Below are positions 17,667 through 25,205 of a stretch of 64,000 nucleotides of DNA, in pieces (within the stretch, counting starts at the first letter, position 1; every line of letters starts with the position of its first letter). A program made the translations under genes and the position numbers. The notes under the pieces were generated by a model. The model was not told the DNA's origin. It saw only the letters and a program-made list of their open reading frames with translations, and did not search any database. This DNA comes from Pseudoalteromonas luteoviolacea (GTDB taxonomy: Bacteria > Pseudomonadota > Gammaproteobacteria > Enterobacterales > Alteromonadaceae), in the NCBI RefSeq assembly GCF_001750165.1, contig NZ_CP015412.1, positions 186,001 to 250,000 on the forward strand. The letters run 5' to 3'.

Positions 17667-20447
17667 TTGCTGAATCAATTCGTTAAGTTACCCAAGGTAT
17701 TTATTGCACTTTTTTTAGGCGGGGTTGGCGGGATCGCAAACCTACTGCCTATTTGGTTTTTAGATAGCTCTGAATTTTTATTTGGGCAGCTGTTTGTCAT
17801 TCTGTGCTTACTTGCTTTAGGCTGGCGCTATGCAGTGATCGCTGTTGCCATTGGTGCATTATTCTTGTTGTATCGGTGGGGGCATTGCTGGGCTTCCCTT
17901 GTCTTTTTATTCGAAATCGCGTGGCTACAGATTTTTTGTATTCGTGCAAATAAGCCGTTGTTCATTCGGGGCCTAGGTTACTGGCTGTTCTTTGGTGTAC
18001 CCATTTTATTTATTGTTGGTAAGTTTGTCCTTGGTTTAACCTTATTAGTAATTTTTACTGCCCTTGCAAAGTACATCATTAACGCCGCTGTTTACCTTGC
18101 CATTGTTGACTTGATATCGTTGTTTTTGTTCAAACGTGTCTGGCAGGCGAAATCTCTTTATCAAATTCTGAATTATATGATCAGTCAGTTGATCATTTTG
18201 GTTGTATTGATCACAACCATTGTCTTAACCAATAGCCATTACAAACGAATTGAATATGAGGTCACTGCTCAATTGCAAGACGCTTCTGGTAGTGCGCTTA
18301 AGCAAATAGATGATTACCTTGAAAGCTATCGAAGAGCCATCATGGTTGCAGCACAAGACATTCAGTCTGGCGTTGAAAAGCAGCAGGTGATCAGACGACT
18401 TGTCGAGACTTACCCTAATTTTAGAACTGCGATTGTGGCTGATCACAGCGCGATGGTTACGCACTTTTATCCAAAAGCCTTGAAAGTGAGTTTAGTGGGT
18501 GAAGTACCATCTGTGGCTGATCGTGAATACTTCTTGCAAGCACCTTACTATCCTAATGGTTATGTATCTGGAATATTTCAAGGCCGAGGGTTTGGTAATG
18601 ATCCTGTGGTGGCGGTTTCAGCTCCACTTTATGAAGAAGGAGAGTTCCAAGGCATTGTTGAAAGCTCACTCTACTTTGAGTCCTTTGAGCAGTTTATCCC
18701 TCGAGTGCTTGCGCAAAAAGGGCATTTACTGATTGTTGATCATGAAAATAATATTGTTTATAGCTCATTGAAATCTGATTTTAATATTTTAGATAATATT
18801 GCCGATCAACAGCTGCAAGAACTAACAGAAACAACCGACCAAATCTATATTAGTAATAATCGAGATGTGTATTACAAGCAAAGCATGCAATCGGATATCT
18901 TCCAGTGGCGTGTAATTAGCTTAATAGAGCGAAAACACGTTAACTTAGCGGTTGCGTCAGCTTGGATCCAGTCATTTATTTTGGCCGTATTTATCATTGC
19001 TATCAGCAGCTTTTTGGTGAATCGAATGACTCGGGTATTCACCAAACCCATTGTGGATTTAAGTCACAGCATTAATTCCTTTGATCCAAGTAAAAAAATG
19101 TCTGAAGTGAATAATACGACGGACGGAAGTTGCCTTGAGGTGATTATTTTACAGCAGCAGTTTTCACAGTTGGCATTTAAACTCTCGATGAGTTTCACGA
19201 AATTAAATACGGCGAACGATGAAAATGCGCAACTAAACCGTAAATTACAAGACTTCAACAAAACACTGGAATTAGAAGTTCGTCAAAAAACAGAGGAGCT
19301 TATTACTGCTCTTGAAAGTGCCAATCGAGCAAGCTCAGCCAAGAGTCAGTTTTTGGCTAATATGAGCCACGAGATAAGAACGCCGCTCAATGGCATCATT
19401 GGCATGTCAGAGGCGCTGATTCAGTCAGAGCAAGATTTAAAAGCAAAAGAGCAGTTGGATATTATTTATCAGTCAGCCCATAAACTATTGCTCATTCTCA
19501 ATGATATTTTGGACTACTCAAAAATTGAAGCAGGGGCATTGCACCTCTCTAAGCAAGATACTGACATTAGAAAGTTTGTTAAGGAACTTTCAGCATCGTT
19601 TGAACAGTCCATAAAAAATCCTAAAGTCGATTTCACTTATGTGATGTCGGATACAGTCCCTGATGTACTTGTCATTGATGATCTGCGTGTAGGTCAGGTG
19701 ATCAATAACTTATTGAGTAATGCTGGTAAATTCACAGAGGAAGGCTTTATTCGCTTTGAGCTTAATTATCACAACGAGCAATTAACTTGCAGTATCAAGG
19801 ATACTGGCGTTGGCATTTCAGAAGCTGCACAAAAAGATTTATTCGATGAATTTACGCAAGCTGACTTGTCTACTACACGCAAATATGGTGGAACAGGACT
19901 TGGTTTGACGATTTGCAAACGTTTAGTATCGCTGATGGAAGGGGAGCTGACTTTTACTTCACAAGAACATCAAGGAAGTGAGTTTTCGGTTGTGATCCCT
20001 GCAAAACGAGGCGAACCGATAGAGCGGTCGGTTCAAGATAGCATTGGAATTCCAAATTTAGAACGTGTGCGCCTGTTACTGGTTGAAGACAACCCGATAA
20101 ACCAGATAGTCGCTATGCAAATGTTGGTAAAGACAGGTGGTGAAATCGTTAAAGCACAAGATGGTATACAAGCACTGGAAGCCTTAAAAGTACAAAAATA
20201 CGATGTGGTACTCATGGACTGTCAAATGCCCAATATGGATGGATTTGAGTGTACTAGAGCAATACGTTCGCAGCCAGATGAATACGGCAAACCTTATATT
20301 ATTGCCATTACTGCTAACGCATTTAGTGAAGATAGGGCTAAGTGTTTGCAAGTGGGTATGGATGACTTTGTGGCGAAGCCCATTGAGTCGTCTGAGTTGT
20401 ATCGTTGTTTGATGACTTGGCAGGCACATGATTTACATAATGATTAG
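17667..20447 (+). CDS. Hybrid sensor histidine kinase with membrane array, dCache sensor and receiver
   Basis: The 926-residue protein starts at TTG 17667, with AGAGGAG 6 bases upstream. Order: about six N-terminal membrane helices (1-155, MASE-like), a further helix near 170-187, a periplasmic dCache-like domain (about 190-430), a helix at about 435-455, a linker and coiled coil, HisKA (HEIRTPLNGIIG, phospho-His568), HATPase (NLLSNAGKFT, DTGVGIS, GGTGLGLTICKRL), and a receiver (LLLVEDNPINQ, phospho-Asp851, Lys in VAKPIE). No cognate regulator gene adjoins it. The dual membrane array and dCache suggest it senses a small molecule in the periplasm. Its ribosome-binding site lies in a hairpin (see separate entry). 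Confidence 0.9.
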   Translation: MLNQFVKLPKVFIALFLGGVGGIANLLPIWFLDSSEFLFGQLFVILCLLALGWRYAVIAVAIGALFLLYRWGHCWASLVFLFEIAWLQIFCIRANKPLFIRGLGYWLFFGVPILFIVGKFVLGLTLLVIFTALAKYIINAAVYLAIVDLISLFLFKRVWQAKSLYQILNYMISQLIILVVLITTIVLTNSHYKRIEYEVTAQLQDASGSALKQIDDYLESYRRAIMVAAQDIQSGVEKQQVIRRLVETYPNFRTAIVADHSAMVTHFYPKALKVSLVGEVPSVADREYFLQAPYYPNGYVSGIFQGRGFGNDPVVAVSAPLYEEGEFQGIVESSLYFESFEQFIPRVLAQKGHLLIVDHENNIVYSSLKSDFNILDNIADQQLQELTETTDQIYISNNRDVYYKQSMQSDIFQWRVISLIERKHVNLAVASAWIQSFILAVFIIAISSFLVNRMTRVFTKPIVDLSHSINSFDPSKKMSEVNNTTDGSCLEVIILQQQFSQLAFKLSMSFTKLNTANDENAQLNRKLQDFNKTLELEVRQKTEELITALESANRASSAKSQFLANMSHEIRTPLNGIIGMSEALIQSEQDLKAKEQLDIIYQSAHKLLLILNDILDYSKIEAGALHLSKQDTDIRKFVKELSASFEQSIKNPKVDFTYVMSDTVPDVLVIDDLRVGQVINNLLSNAGKFTEEGFIRFELNYHNEQLTCSIKDTGVGISEAAQKDLFDEFTQADLSTTRKYGGTGLGLTICKRLVSLMEGELTFTSQEHQGSEFSVVIPAKRGEPIERSVQDSIGIPNLERVRLLLVEDNPINQIVAMQMLVKTGGEIVKAQDGIQALEALKVQKYDVVLMDCQMPNMDGFECTRAIRSQPDEYGKPYIIAITANAFSEDRAKCLQVGMDDFVAKPIESSELYRCLMTWQAHDLHND

Positions 20448-20908
20448 CGTGCTTAACTTCATTTTTTTATGTTGGAGTATTCAGTGTTGCAAGTGTTCAG
20501 CTCAGTTTCGTGTCTAATGTCTGACTTTAATCGTATTGGATTGTACCTAGATAACACTCTGTACTGTTGATGTAGTACATGTGAAATCGGTTTTCTTATC
20601 CTAAACTGGGGAAAATCACGCCTTTTAATACACATGAGTTTTACTTTTTTCATTTTAAAAATGAAATTTACATGCGTATTTTTCAAAAATATCTTTGTTT
20701 AATATAGCAAATAGACAAAAAATTAATTGAATTTTGTACAATCTTGACGTGAGAAGAAGTTTGAGCTACCGAGAAAAGCGAAATAAAACTCTTTATTGAT
20801 CAATGCTATTAGTAACTATTCTCATTTTTATGCGTAAGTGAGTTGATAACTATTTTTGTTTAGATTAAACTTAGTCTCAGTTGATGTAATTGAGATTGGT
20901 TTTCATTC
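20448..20908. other. 461-bp intergenic region before bfd
   Basis: AT-rich DNA with no credible reading frame on either strand. Two weak Fur-box-like stretches are in its last 100 bases (20811-20829 and 20892-20910), each about 11 of 19 positions to the E. coli consensus by eye. A promoter for bfd is expected here, but no single -35/-10 pair stands out. Confidence 0.5.
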
Positions 20909-20910
20909 AT
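20811..20910. promoter_or_regulatory. bfd: Weak Fur-box-like region before bfd
   Basis: AGTAACTATTCTCATTTTT (20811-20829) and GAGATTGGTTTTCATTCAT (20892-20910) each share about 11 of 19 bases with GATAATGATAATCATTATC. Iron control of bfd is known in other gammaproteobacteria; the match here is weak on its own. Confidence 0.35.
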
Positions 20911-21103
20911 GTATATTTGTATCTGCCACGGTATAACAGACAAAAAAATAGCGCAGACGATAGATGACGGTGCTCGTTCTATGAGAGATCTTAGCAAAGA
21001 GCTAGGTGTCGGTACACAATGCGGTAAATGTTGTAACTGCACGAAAAAGATTTTGAATGAAAAACTTATTGATATTGTTGATGTGACTGAGCAAGTTGCA
21101 TAA
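20909..21103 (+). CDS. bfd: Bacterioferritin-associated ferredoxin
   Basis: The 64-residue protein has the Bfd [2Fe-2S] pattern Cys4-x-Cys6 and Cys38-x2-Cys41 (GTQCGKC), with the typical GARSMRDLSKELGVG helix between. Bfd docks on bacterioferritin and passes electrons to the heme so that stored Fe3+ is released as Fe2+. It is convergent with the two bacterioferritin genes and shares a bidirectional terminator with them, which supports the role. The length matches E. coli Bfd (64). Transcription is probably raised when iron is low. Confidence 0.92.
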   Translation: MYICICHGITDKKIAQTIDDGARSMRDLSKELGVGTQCGKCCNCTKKILNEKLIDIVDVTEQVA

Positions 21104-21117
21104 AGAATTGAATAACG

Positions 21118-21146
21118 AAAAAGGCGCTTAATTGAGCGCCTTTTTT
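21118..21146. terminator. Bidirectional terminator between bfd and the bacterioferritin genes
   Basis: Stem AAGGCGCT / AGCGCCTT with a 6-base loop, flanked by a T-run on the plus strand and by an A-run (T-run on the minus strand) on the other side. It serves both convergent transcripts. Confidence 0.9.
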
Positions 21147-21158
21147 AATGGGAGCAAC

Positions 21159-21623
21159 TTACATTTGTGATTGTAAGTAGTTTTCTTGACCCATCGTTTT
21201 AAGTAATTGCTGCTGAGTCTCAAGCCAATCAATTTGTTCTTCTTGCTCACTTTGAATATTGTCTAAAGCTTCACGACTGATATAGTCTTGCTTCTCTTCA
21301 CACAAAGCGATAGCGGCTTGCAAATCTTTTAAAGAGGCTTCTTCAAAAGCATGATTGGCAGCAATCATCTCAGGTACATTCTCACCGATGTTTAAGCGAC
21401 CTAGGTCTTGTAGGTTTGGCAGGCCTTCCAAAAATAAAATACGCTCTATCAGTCTGTCTGCATTTTTCATTTTTTGGATAGACACTTTATAATCGGCTTT
21501 ATCTAACTTCATAAAACCAAAGTCTTTAAACATGCGAGCATGTAAGAAATACTGGTTGATACCAACAAGCTCATTTGCTAAGACTTTGTTGAGCGCGACA
21601 ATGACTTCTCTATTACCTTTCAT
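21159..21623 (-). CDS. bfr: Bacterioferritin subunit, heme-binding type with a degenerate ferroxidase site
   Basis: The 154-residue protein is a four-helix ferritin-like subunit. It keeps Met52, the axial heme ligand, and Glu18 and Glu94, but the ferroxidase ligands expected at 51, 54 and 131 are Lys51, Asn54 and Ile131. It therefore probably binds heme and accepts electrons from Bfd but does not oxidise iron. It lies 12 bases downstream of the other subunit gene in the same operon; the two likely co-assemble into a 24-mer. Similar split pairs are known in Neisseria and Pseudomonas. AGGAAAG precedes the ATG on the minus strand. Confidence 0.9.
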   Translation of the reverse strand: MKGNREVIVALNKVLANELVGINQYFLHARMFKDFGFMKLDKADYKVSIQKMKNADRLIERILFLEGLPNLQDLGRLNIGENVPEMIAANHAFEEASLKDLQAAIALCEEKQDYISREALDNIQSEQEEQIDWLETQQQLLKTMGQENYLQSQM

Positions 21624-21635
21624 GCTGAGTCTTTC

Positions 21636-22106
21636 CTATGCTAGTTGAGATTGTAGGTAGTTTTGAATACCGATCTTATCAATTAGGCCAATTTGTTGCT
21701 CTAACCAATATACATGGTCTTCTTCTGTGTCGAATAGCAGCTTTTCTAGTACCGCGCGAGATTGGTAATCTTGCTCTTCTTCACATGCTTTGATTGCATC
21801 TTTAACACAGGCCACTACTTCAAGCTCAAGTGTCAGGTCATTTTCCATCATCGATTTGACGTCTTGACCGATCAATAGGTCACGGCGTTTTGTCATATTT
21901 GGTACGCCCTCTAAGAATAGAATGCGTTTAATTAACCAATCTGCATGTGTTGTTTCTTCTTCCATCTCATGGTTCAAACGTTCATACAGTTTATCAAGGC
22001 CCATGTCTTCGTACATACGAGAGTGGATGAAATACTGGTCAATTGCAGCAAGTTCATTTGCCAGTAGCGCATTAAATGCATCGATGATCTTTTGTTTACC
22101 CTTCAT
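21636..22106 (-). CDS. bfr: Bacterioferritin subunit, ferroxidase type lacking the heme methionine
   Basis: The 156-residue subunit has the full dinuclear iron site: Glu18, Glu51, His54, Glu94, Glu128 and His131 (EEETTH and EEDH motifs). The heme-ligand position 52 is Thr, so it should not hold heme on its own. GAGGAAC precedes ATG 22106 on the minus strand. It is the first gene of the pair and is read from a region with a Fur-box-like site at 22199-22217. It oxidises Fe2+ to Fe3+ at the subunit site for storage in the shell cavity. Complementary residue loss in the partner gene points to an obligate mixed shell. Confidence 0.92.
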   Translation of the reverse strand: MKGKQKIIDAFNALLANELAAIDQYFIHSRMYEDMGLDKLYERLNHEMEEETTHADWLIKRILFLEGVPNMTKRRDLLIGQDVKSMMENDLTLELEVVACVKDAIKACEEEQDYQSRAVLEKLLFDTEEDHVYWLEQQIGLIDKIGIQNYLQSQLA

Positions 22107-22198
22107 AGGATGTTCCTCAAACTCTGACTTTACGGGTATTCTATATGTGAGAACATATTTGTCAATAAAAATCCTTTAAAATCATAGGTTTAACAATT

Positions 22199-22217
22199 GA
22201 TTCTTATTCTCATTATC
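22199..22217. promoter_or_regulatory. Fur-box-like site between the bacterioferritin and SOD operons
   Basis: GATTCTTATTCTCATTATC agrees with the Fur consensus GATAATGATAATCATTATC at 14 of 19 positions. It lies between the divergent bfr and TPR-sodA units and could act on either. Confidence 0.65.
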
Positions 22218-22321
22218 GTTGTCTTTTATGCTTTTAACTTAGTTTGTTATTTAAACAGTTGTTCTGGGGAGACTGGGTATGAACTGTATTTAAAGTAATA
22301 ACCACTAGTAAATTATGGTAA

Positions 22322-22348
22322 TAATGCAAATAAAAACAATTTGCATTA
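22322..22348. promoter_or_regulatory. 10-bp inverted repeat before the TPR-like/sodA operon
   Basis: TAATGCAAAT and ATTTGCATTA are perfect inverted repeats separated by AAAAACA. The site lies about 55 bases before the first gene of the sodA operon. It does not match Fur or MntR well; the binding protein is unknown. Confidence 0.45.
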
Positions 22349-22402
22349 AGGTGTTGGTTTTGTTTATAGTTGTCAGGTGTAAAGCAATCTAAGGGGAGCG
22401 TA

Positions 22403-22909
22403 ATGGCCCTAATTGAGCAACCAGAGACTTCAGCTGATACTCCTTTGGAGTACGCATTGGCACCATGGCAATATGCAATAAAAACAGGTAATCACGCTTT
22501 TCAGCACGGTAAATTTGACTCGGCCAGAGACAAATATCAAAGTGCTTTGAATTTGGCCGGGCATTTATTGGAACGGTTTCTTAAAAGTGAGCCAAGTGAT
22601 GAATCGTTAACTGCGATTGAGCATTGCTGCCCAGCATTGGTTGTTGCTGCTCATAATCTAGCGGACTGTTTTTTAGCATTATCTAAGCCTGAACGAGCGT
22701 GCCAACAGTTGATCGAGGTACATACTGCGATACTTCACTTAGTCGAAAATGCGTCAATTGAAATCGTTGAGATTGCTTGCCACCACTTACATAAAACACG
22801 GCAGGAGCTGATTAATTTTGCATCTTGTCATCCCCATCTTCCTGAGTTAATTGAACAAGTTAACATAGCAATGGAAGGTGGTTTTAACCGTCCACATATC
22901 GTCCATTAA
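22403..22909 (+). CDS. TPR-like cytosolic protein in an operon with sodA
   Basis: The start at ATG 22403 is supported by AAGGGGAG (22391-22398). The 168-residue product is helical and has a TPR-like stretch (about 22-60: AIKTGNHAFQHGKFDSARDKYQSAL) and a second helix pair at about 80-105 (VVAAHNLADCFLALSKPERA). Several Cys and His residues are present (EHCCP, EIACHHLHK, SCHPHLPEL). It ends 18 bases before sodA and is surely co-transcribed. I do not recognise a named family. A role linked to iron or oxidative stress is an inference from the operon and the Fur-like site upstream. Confidence 0.65.
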   Translation: MALIEQPETSADTPLEYALAPWQYAIKTGNHAFQHGKFDSARDKYQSALNLAGHLLERFLKSEPSDESLTAIEHCCPALVVAAHNLADCFLALSKPERACQQLIEVHTAILHLVENASIEIVEIACHHLHKTRQELINFASCHPHLPELIEQVNIAMEGGFNRPHIVH

Positions 22910-22927
22910 AGTAAATGAGGAAAAATC

Positions 22928-23536
22928 ATGGCTTTTACATTGCCACAACTACCGTATGCGTATGATGCGCTTGAGCCGCATATCGATACAAGAACTATGG
23001 AAATCCACCATACACTTCATCATCAAACTTATGTTAATAAGGCAAATGCAGCTTTAGAGGGCACAGAGTTTGCTGAACGCGGTGTTGAAGATTTGCTTGT
23101 AAATATCAAATCACTACCTGAAAACTTACAGGGCGCAGTCAGAGATCATGTCGGTGGCCACCATAACCACAGCTTATTCTGGACTATTATGTCTCCAGAT
23201 GGCGGCGAGTTGCACGAAGGTGAACTGTCTAAAGCAATTGCAGAAACGTTTGGTAGCTTTGATGCGTTCAAAGAACAATTTACAGCAGCGGCAGTAAGTC
23301 GCTTTGGTAGTGGTTGGGCGTGGTTAGTTGTTGATGCCGACGGCAAGCTAAAAGTAACAAGCTCTCTAAATCAAGACAGCCCACTTATGAGTAACCAGAC
23401 ACCAATCTTAGGCTTGGATGTGTGGGAGCATGCATATTATCTTAAGTATCAAAATCGTCGTCCAGAATACATTGCAGCATTCTATAACGTAATTAACTGG
23501 GTTGAAGTTGAAAAGCGTTACCAAGACGCTAAATAA
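22928..23536 (+). CDS. sodA: Superoxide dismutase, manganese type
   Basis: The 202-residue protein has the four metal ligands of the Fe/Mn SOD family: His27 (MEIHHTLHH), the His in GGHHNHSLFW, and Asp and His in DVWEHAYYL. The GGHxNHSLFW block and the Gln in NQDSPL favour Mn over Fe (Fe enzymes have AQxWNHTFYW). It dismutates superoxide in the cytosol. GAGGAA precedes the ATG. It shares an operon with the TPR-like gene and lies opposite the bacterioferritin pair, tying superoxide defence to iron storage. A strong terminator follows at 23555-23588. Confidence 0.93.
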   Translation: MAFTLPQLPYAYDALEPHIDTRTMEIHHTLHHQTYVNKANAALEGTEFAERGVEDLLVNIKSLPENLQGAVRDHVGGHHNHSLFWTIMSPDGGELHEGELSKAIAETFGSFDAFKEQFTAAAVSRFGSGWAWLVVDADGKLKVTSSLNQDSPLMSNQTPILGLDVWEHAYYLKYQNRRPEYIAAFYNVINWVEVEKRYQDAK

Positions 23537-23554
23537 TTAATGTGATACTCACTG

Positions 23555-23588
23555 GTACCTTGTATATCTACCATACAAGGTACTTTTT
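23555..23588 (+). terminator. Terminator after sodA
   Basis: Perfect 11-bp stem GTACCTTGTAT / ATACAAGGTAC with a 7-base loop, followed by five T. Confidence 0.9.
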
Positions 23589-23722
23589 CTAACCCACAAA
23601 AATGCCTAAATCATTCATCAAAAACCTCTATTGAACGACAGAGACAACAGGGTAAGCTATAGTATTAGTAGCATCAGGCATGCGATTGCAATGCTTAAAC
23701 CTTAAAACGAGTTGTGAGCTCT

Positions 23723-24508
23723 ATGCGTCTGTTAGCGTTTTTACTTGTAATATTTTGTTCTTCATTGTCACACGCTACCACTTATATCACCTTGTGCTAT
23801 GAAGATAAAAACATACCGCCGTTCTTTCTTGGTAGTGGGTTTGAAGTACCTAACCATCGACCTGGTGCAACGATAGAAATTTTGAGGGGGTTAGAAAGTA
23901 AAGTTAAGAACGTACGCTTTAATTTTGTGCGCAAACCTTGGCAAAGGTGTTTAAATGAAATACAGAAAAATAAAGTGGATGCAGTGGTTGCTTCGTATCG
24001 TTCTGAAAGGTCGTCTTTTCTAAATTTCCCTAAAAATGCACAAGGAGACGTCGACGAGAGCTTAGCAATTAGTATGCTTGGTACGTGTTTAGTCGGGCAA
24101 GAAGGCCTTGGTCAAGATGTAGCAAATAAGAATTACCCCATAAGTTTAGCCGTCCCTCGCGGCTATGCTGTTTTGCATGCGCTGAAGCACGAGTTGTACC
24201 GTGTTATCCAAACTGATTCACAAGATGATGCATTTCAGCTAGTACTTAAGGGGTTAGTTGATGGTGCACTAGGCTTGTGTCAAGTTTACAGTGAACAAGT
24301 GTCTGGTTTTCCATATAGTGATTCGTTAGAACCAGTATTTCCGCCCATTGATATTAGTTATGGGTATTTGGCATTGTCGAAAGAGTTTTTGCAGCAAAGC
24401 CCTGACGTCGCACAACTATTGTGGCAAGAGTTGGGAGGGATGCCACTACATGAATATTACTTAGATTATGTGAATAACCCTGTAAATCATGAAATTCCAA
24501 AATATTGA
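23723..24508 (+). CDS. Orphan periplasmic solute-binding protein (SBP family 3-like)
   Basis: ATG 23723 gives a clean signal peptide (MRLLAFLLVIFCSSLSHA); a GTG at 23714 in the same frame adds three residues. The 261-residue product has the bacterial family 3 solute-binding layout: an N-terminal beta-strand (ITLCYEDKNIPPFF), a lobe with GATIEILRGL and FVRKPWQRCL, and a second lobe with VDAVVASYRSE and later LVDGALGLC. No ABC permease or ATPase genes adjoin it, so it may be a sensing or scavenging protein rather than part of an importer. The ligand is not readable from the sequence. It is followed by tdk after 63 bases. Confidence 0.7.
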   Translation: MRLLAFLLVIFCSSLSHATTYITLCYEDKNIPPFFLGSGFEVPNHRPGATIEILRGLESKVKNVRFNFVRKPWQRCLNEIQKNKVDAVVASYRSERSSFLNFPKNAQGDVDESLAISMLGTCLVGQEGLGQDVANKNYPISLAVPRGYAVLHALKHELYRVIQTDSQDDAFQLVLKGLVDGALGLCQVYSEQVSGFPYSDSLEPVFPPIDISYGYLALSKEFLQQSPDVAQLLWQELGGMPLHEYYLDYVNNPVNHEIPKY

Positions 24509-24571
24509 TTATGGTCAGAATAGATAAGTTTCTGTAAACTTACGCGCACTTTAAAACATAACTTTGCAGCT

Positions 24572-25153
24572 ATGGCCCAACTATACTTTTATTACTCAGC
24601 AATGAATGCGGGTAAATCAACGACTTTATTGCAATCAGCCTTTAATTATCGTGAACGCGGTATGACGCCTTTCATTTTAACCGCAGCCATAGACAATCGC
24701 TCTGGTGTTGGAAAAGTCGCATCTCGAATTGGTCTGGAAGCTGATGCAAGTACATTTGAGCCGACGACGAATGTATTCGAACTTGTGCATATTGAGCATC
24801 AAAAACAAAAGTTAGATTGCATTCTGGTTGATGAAAGTCAGTTTTTGTCAAAAGAGCAGGTTTCTGAATTAACTGATGTTGTGGACTCTTTGGGGGTTCC
24901 TGTATTGTGCTATGGGTTGAGAACAGATTTCAGAGGAGAGCTTTTTGAGGGGGCTCAATATTTACTGGCTTGGGCAGATAAACTAATTGAGCTCAAAACA
25001 GTATGTCACTGTGGTCGAAAGGCGAACCATGTTTTGCGTTTAGATGAGCAAGGTAATGCAATTGCAGACGGCGACCAAGTCGAAATTGGTGGTAACGATC
25101 GATACGTATCAGTTTGTAGAAAGCACTATAAAACAGAGCTTAATAGGTTGTAA
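24572..25153 (+). CDS. tdk: Thymidine kinase
   Basis: The 193-residue protein carries the type II thymidine kinase motifs: Walker A NAGKST (about 13-18), the DESQF box (Walker B equivalent), the lasso-region LRTDFRGELFEGA, and a zinc site formed by Cys-His-Cys-Gly in the TVCHCGRK loop with CRKHY near the C-terminus. It phosphorylates thymidine to dTMP for salvage. Length is usual for bacterial Tdk. It stands alone after the solute-binding protein and before an orphan kinase; the other salvage genes cdd and udp are at 60-62 kb. Confidence 0.93.
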   Translation: MAQLYFYYSAMNAGKSTTLLQSAFNYRERGMTPFILTAAIDNRSGVGKVASRIGLEADASTFEPTTNVFELVHIEHQKQKLDCILVDESQFLSKEQVSELTDVVDSLGVPVLCYGLRTDFRGELFEGAQYLLAWADKLIELKTVCHCGRKANHVLRLDEQGNAIADGDQVEIGGNDRYVSVCRKHYKTELNRL

Positions 25154-25205
25154 TTTTAACATTTTTTGCCATGCTTAAGGCTATCAATGCAGATAATTGG
25201 TAGCC

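Noticed and set aside
20459..20686. 75-codon minus-strand frame in the region before bfd
   Set aside because: Basic, low-complexity translation without a ribosome-binding site in AT-rich DNA; looks like chance.
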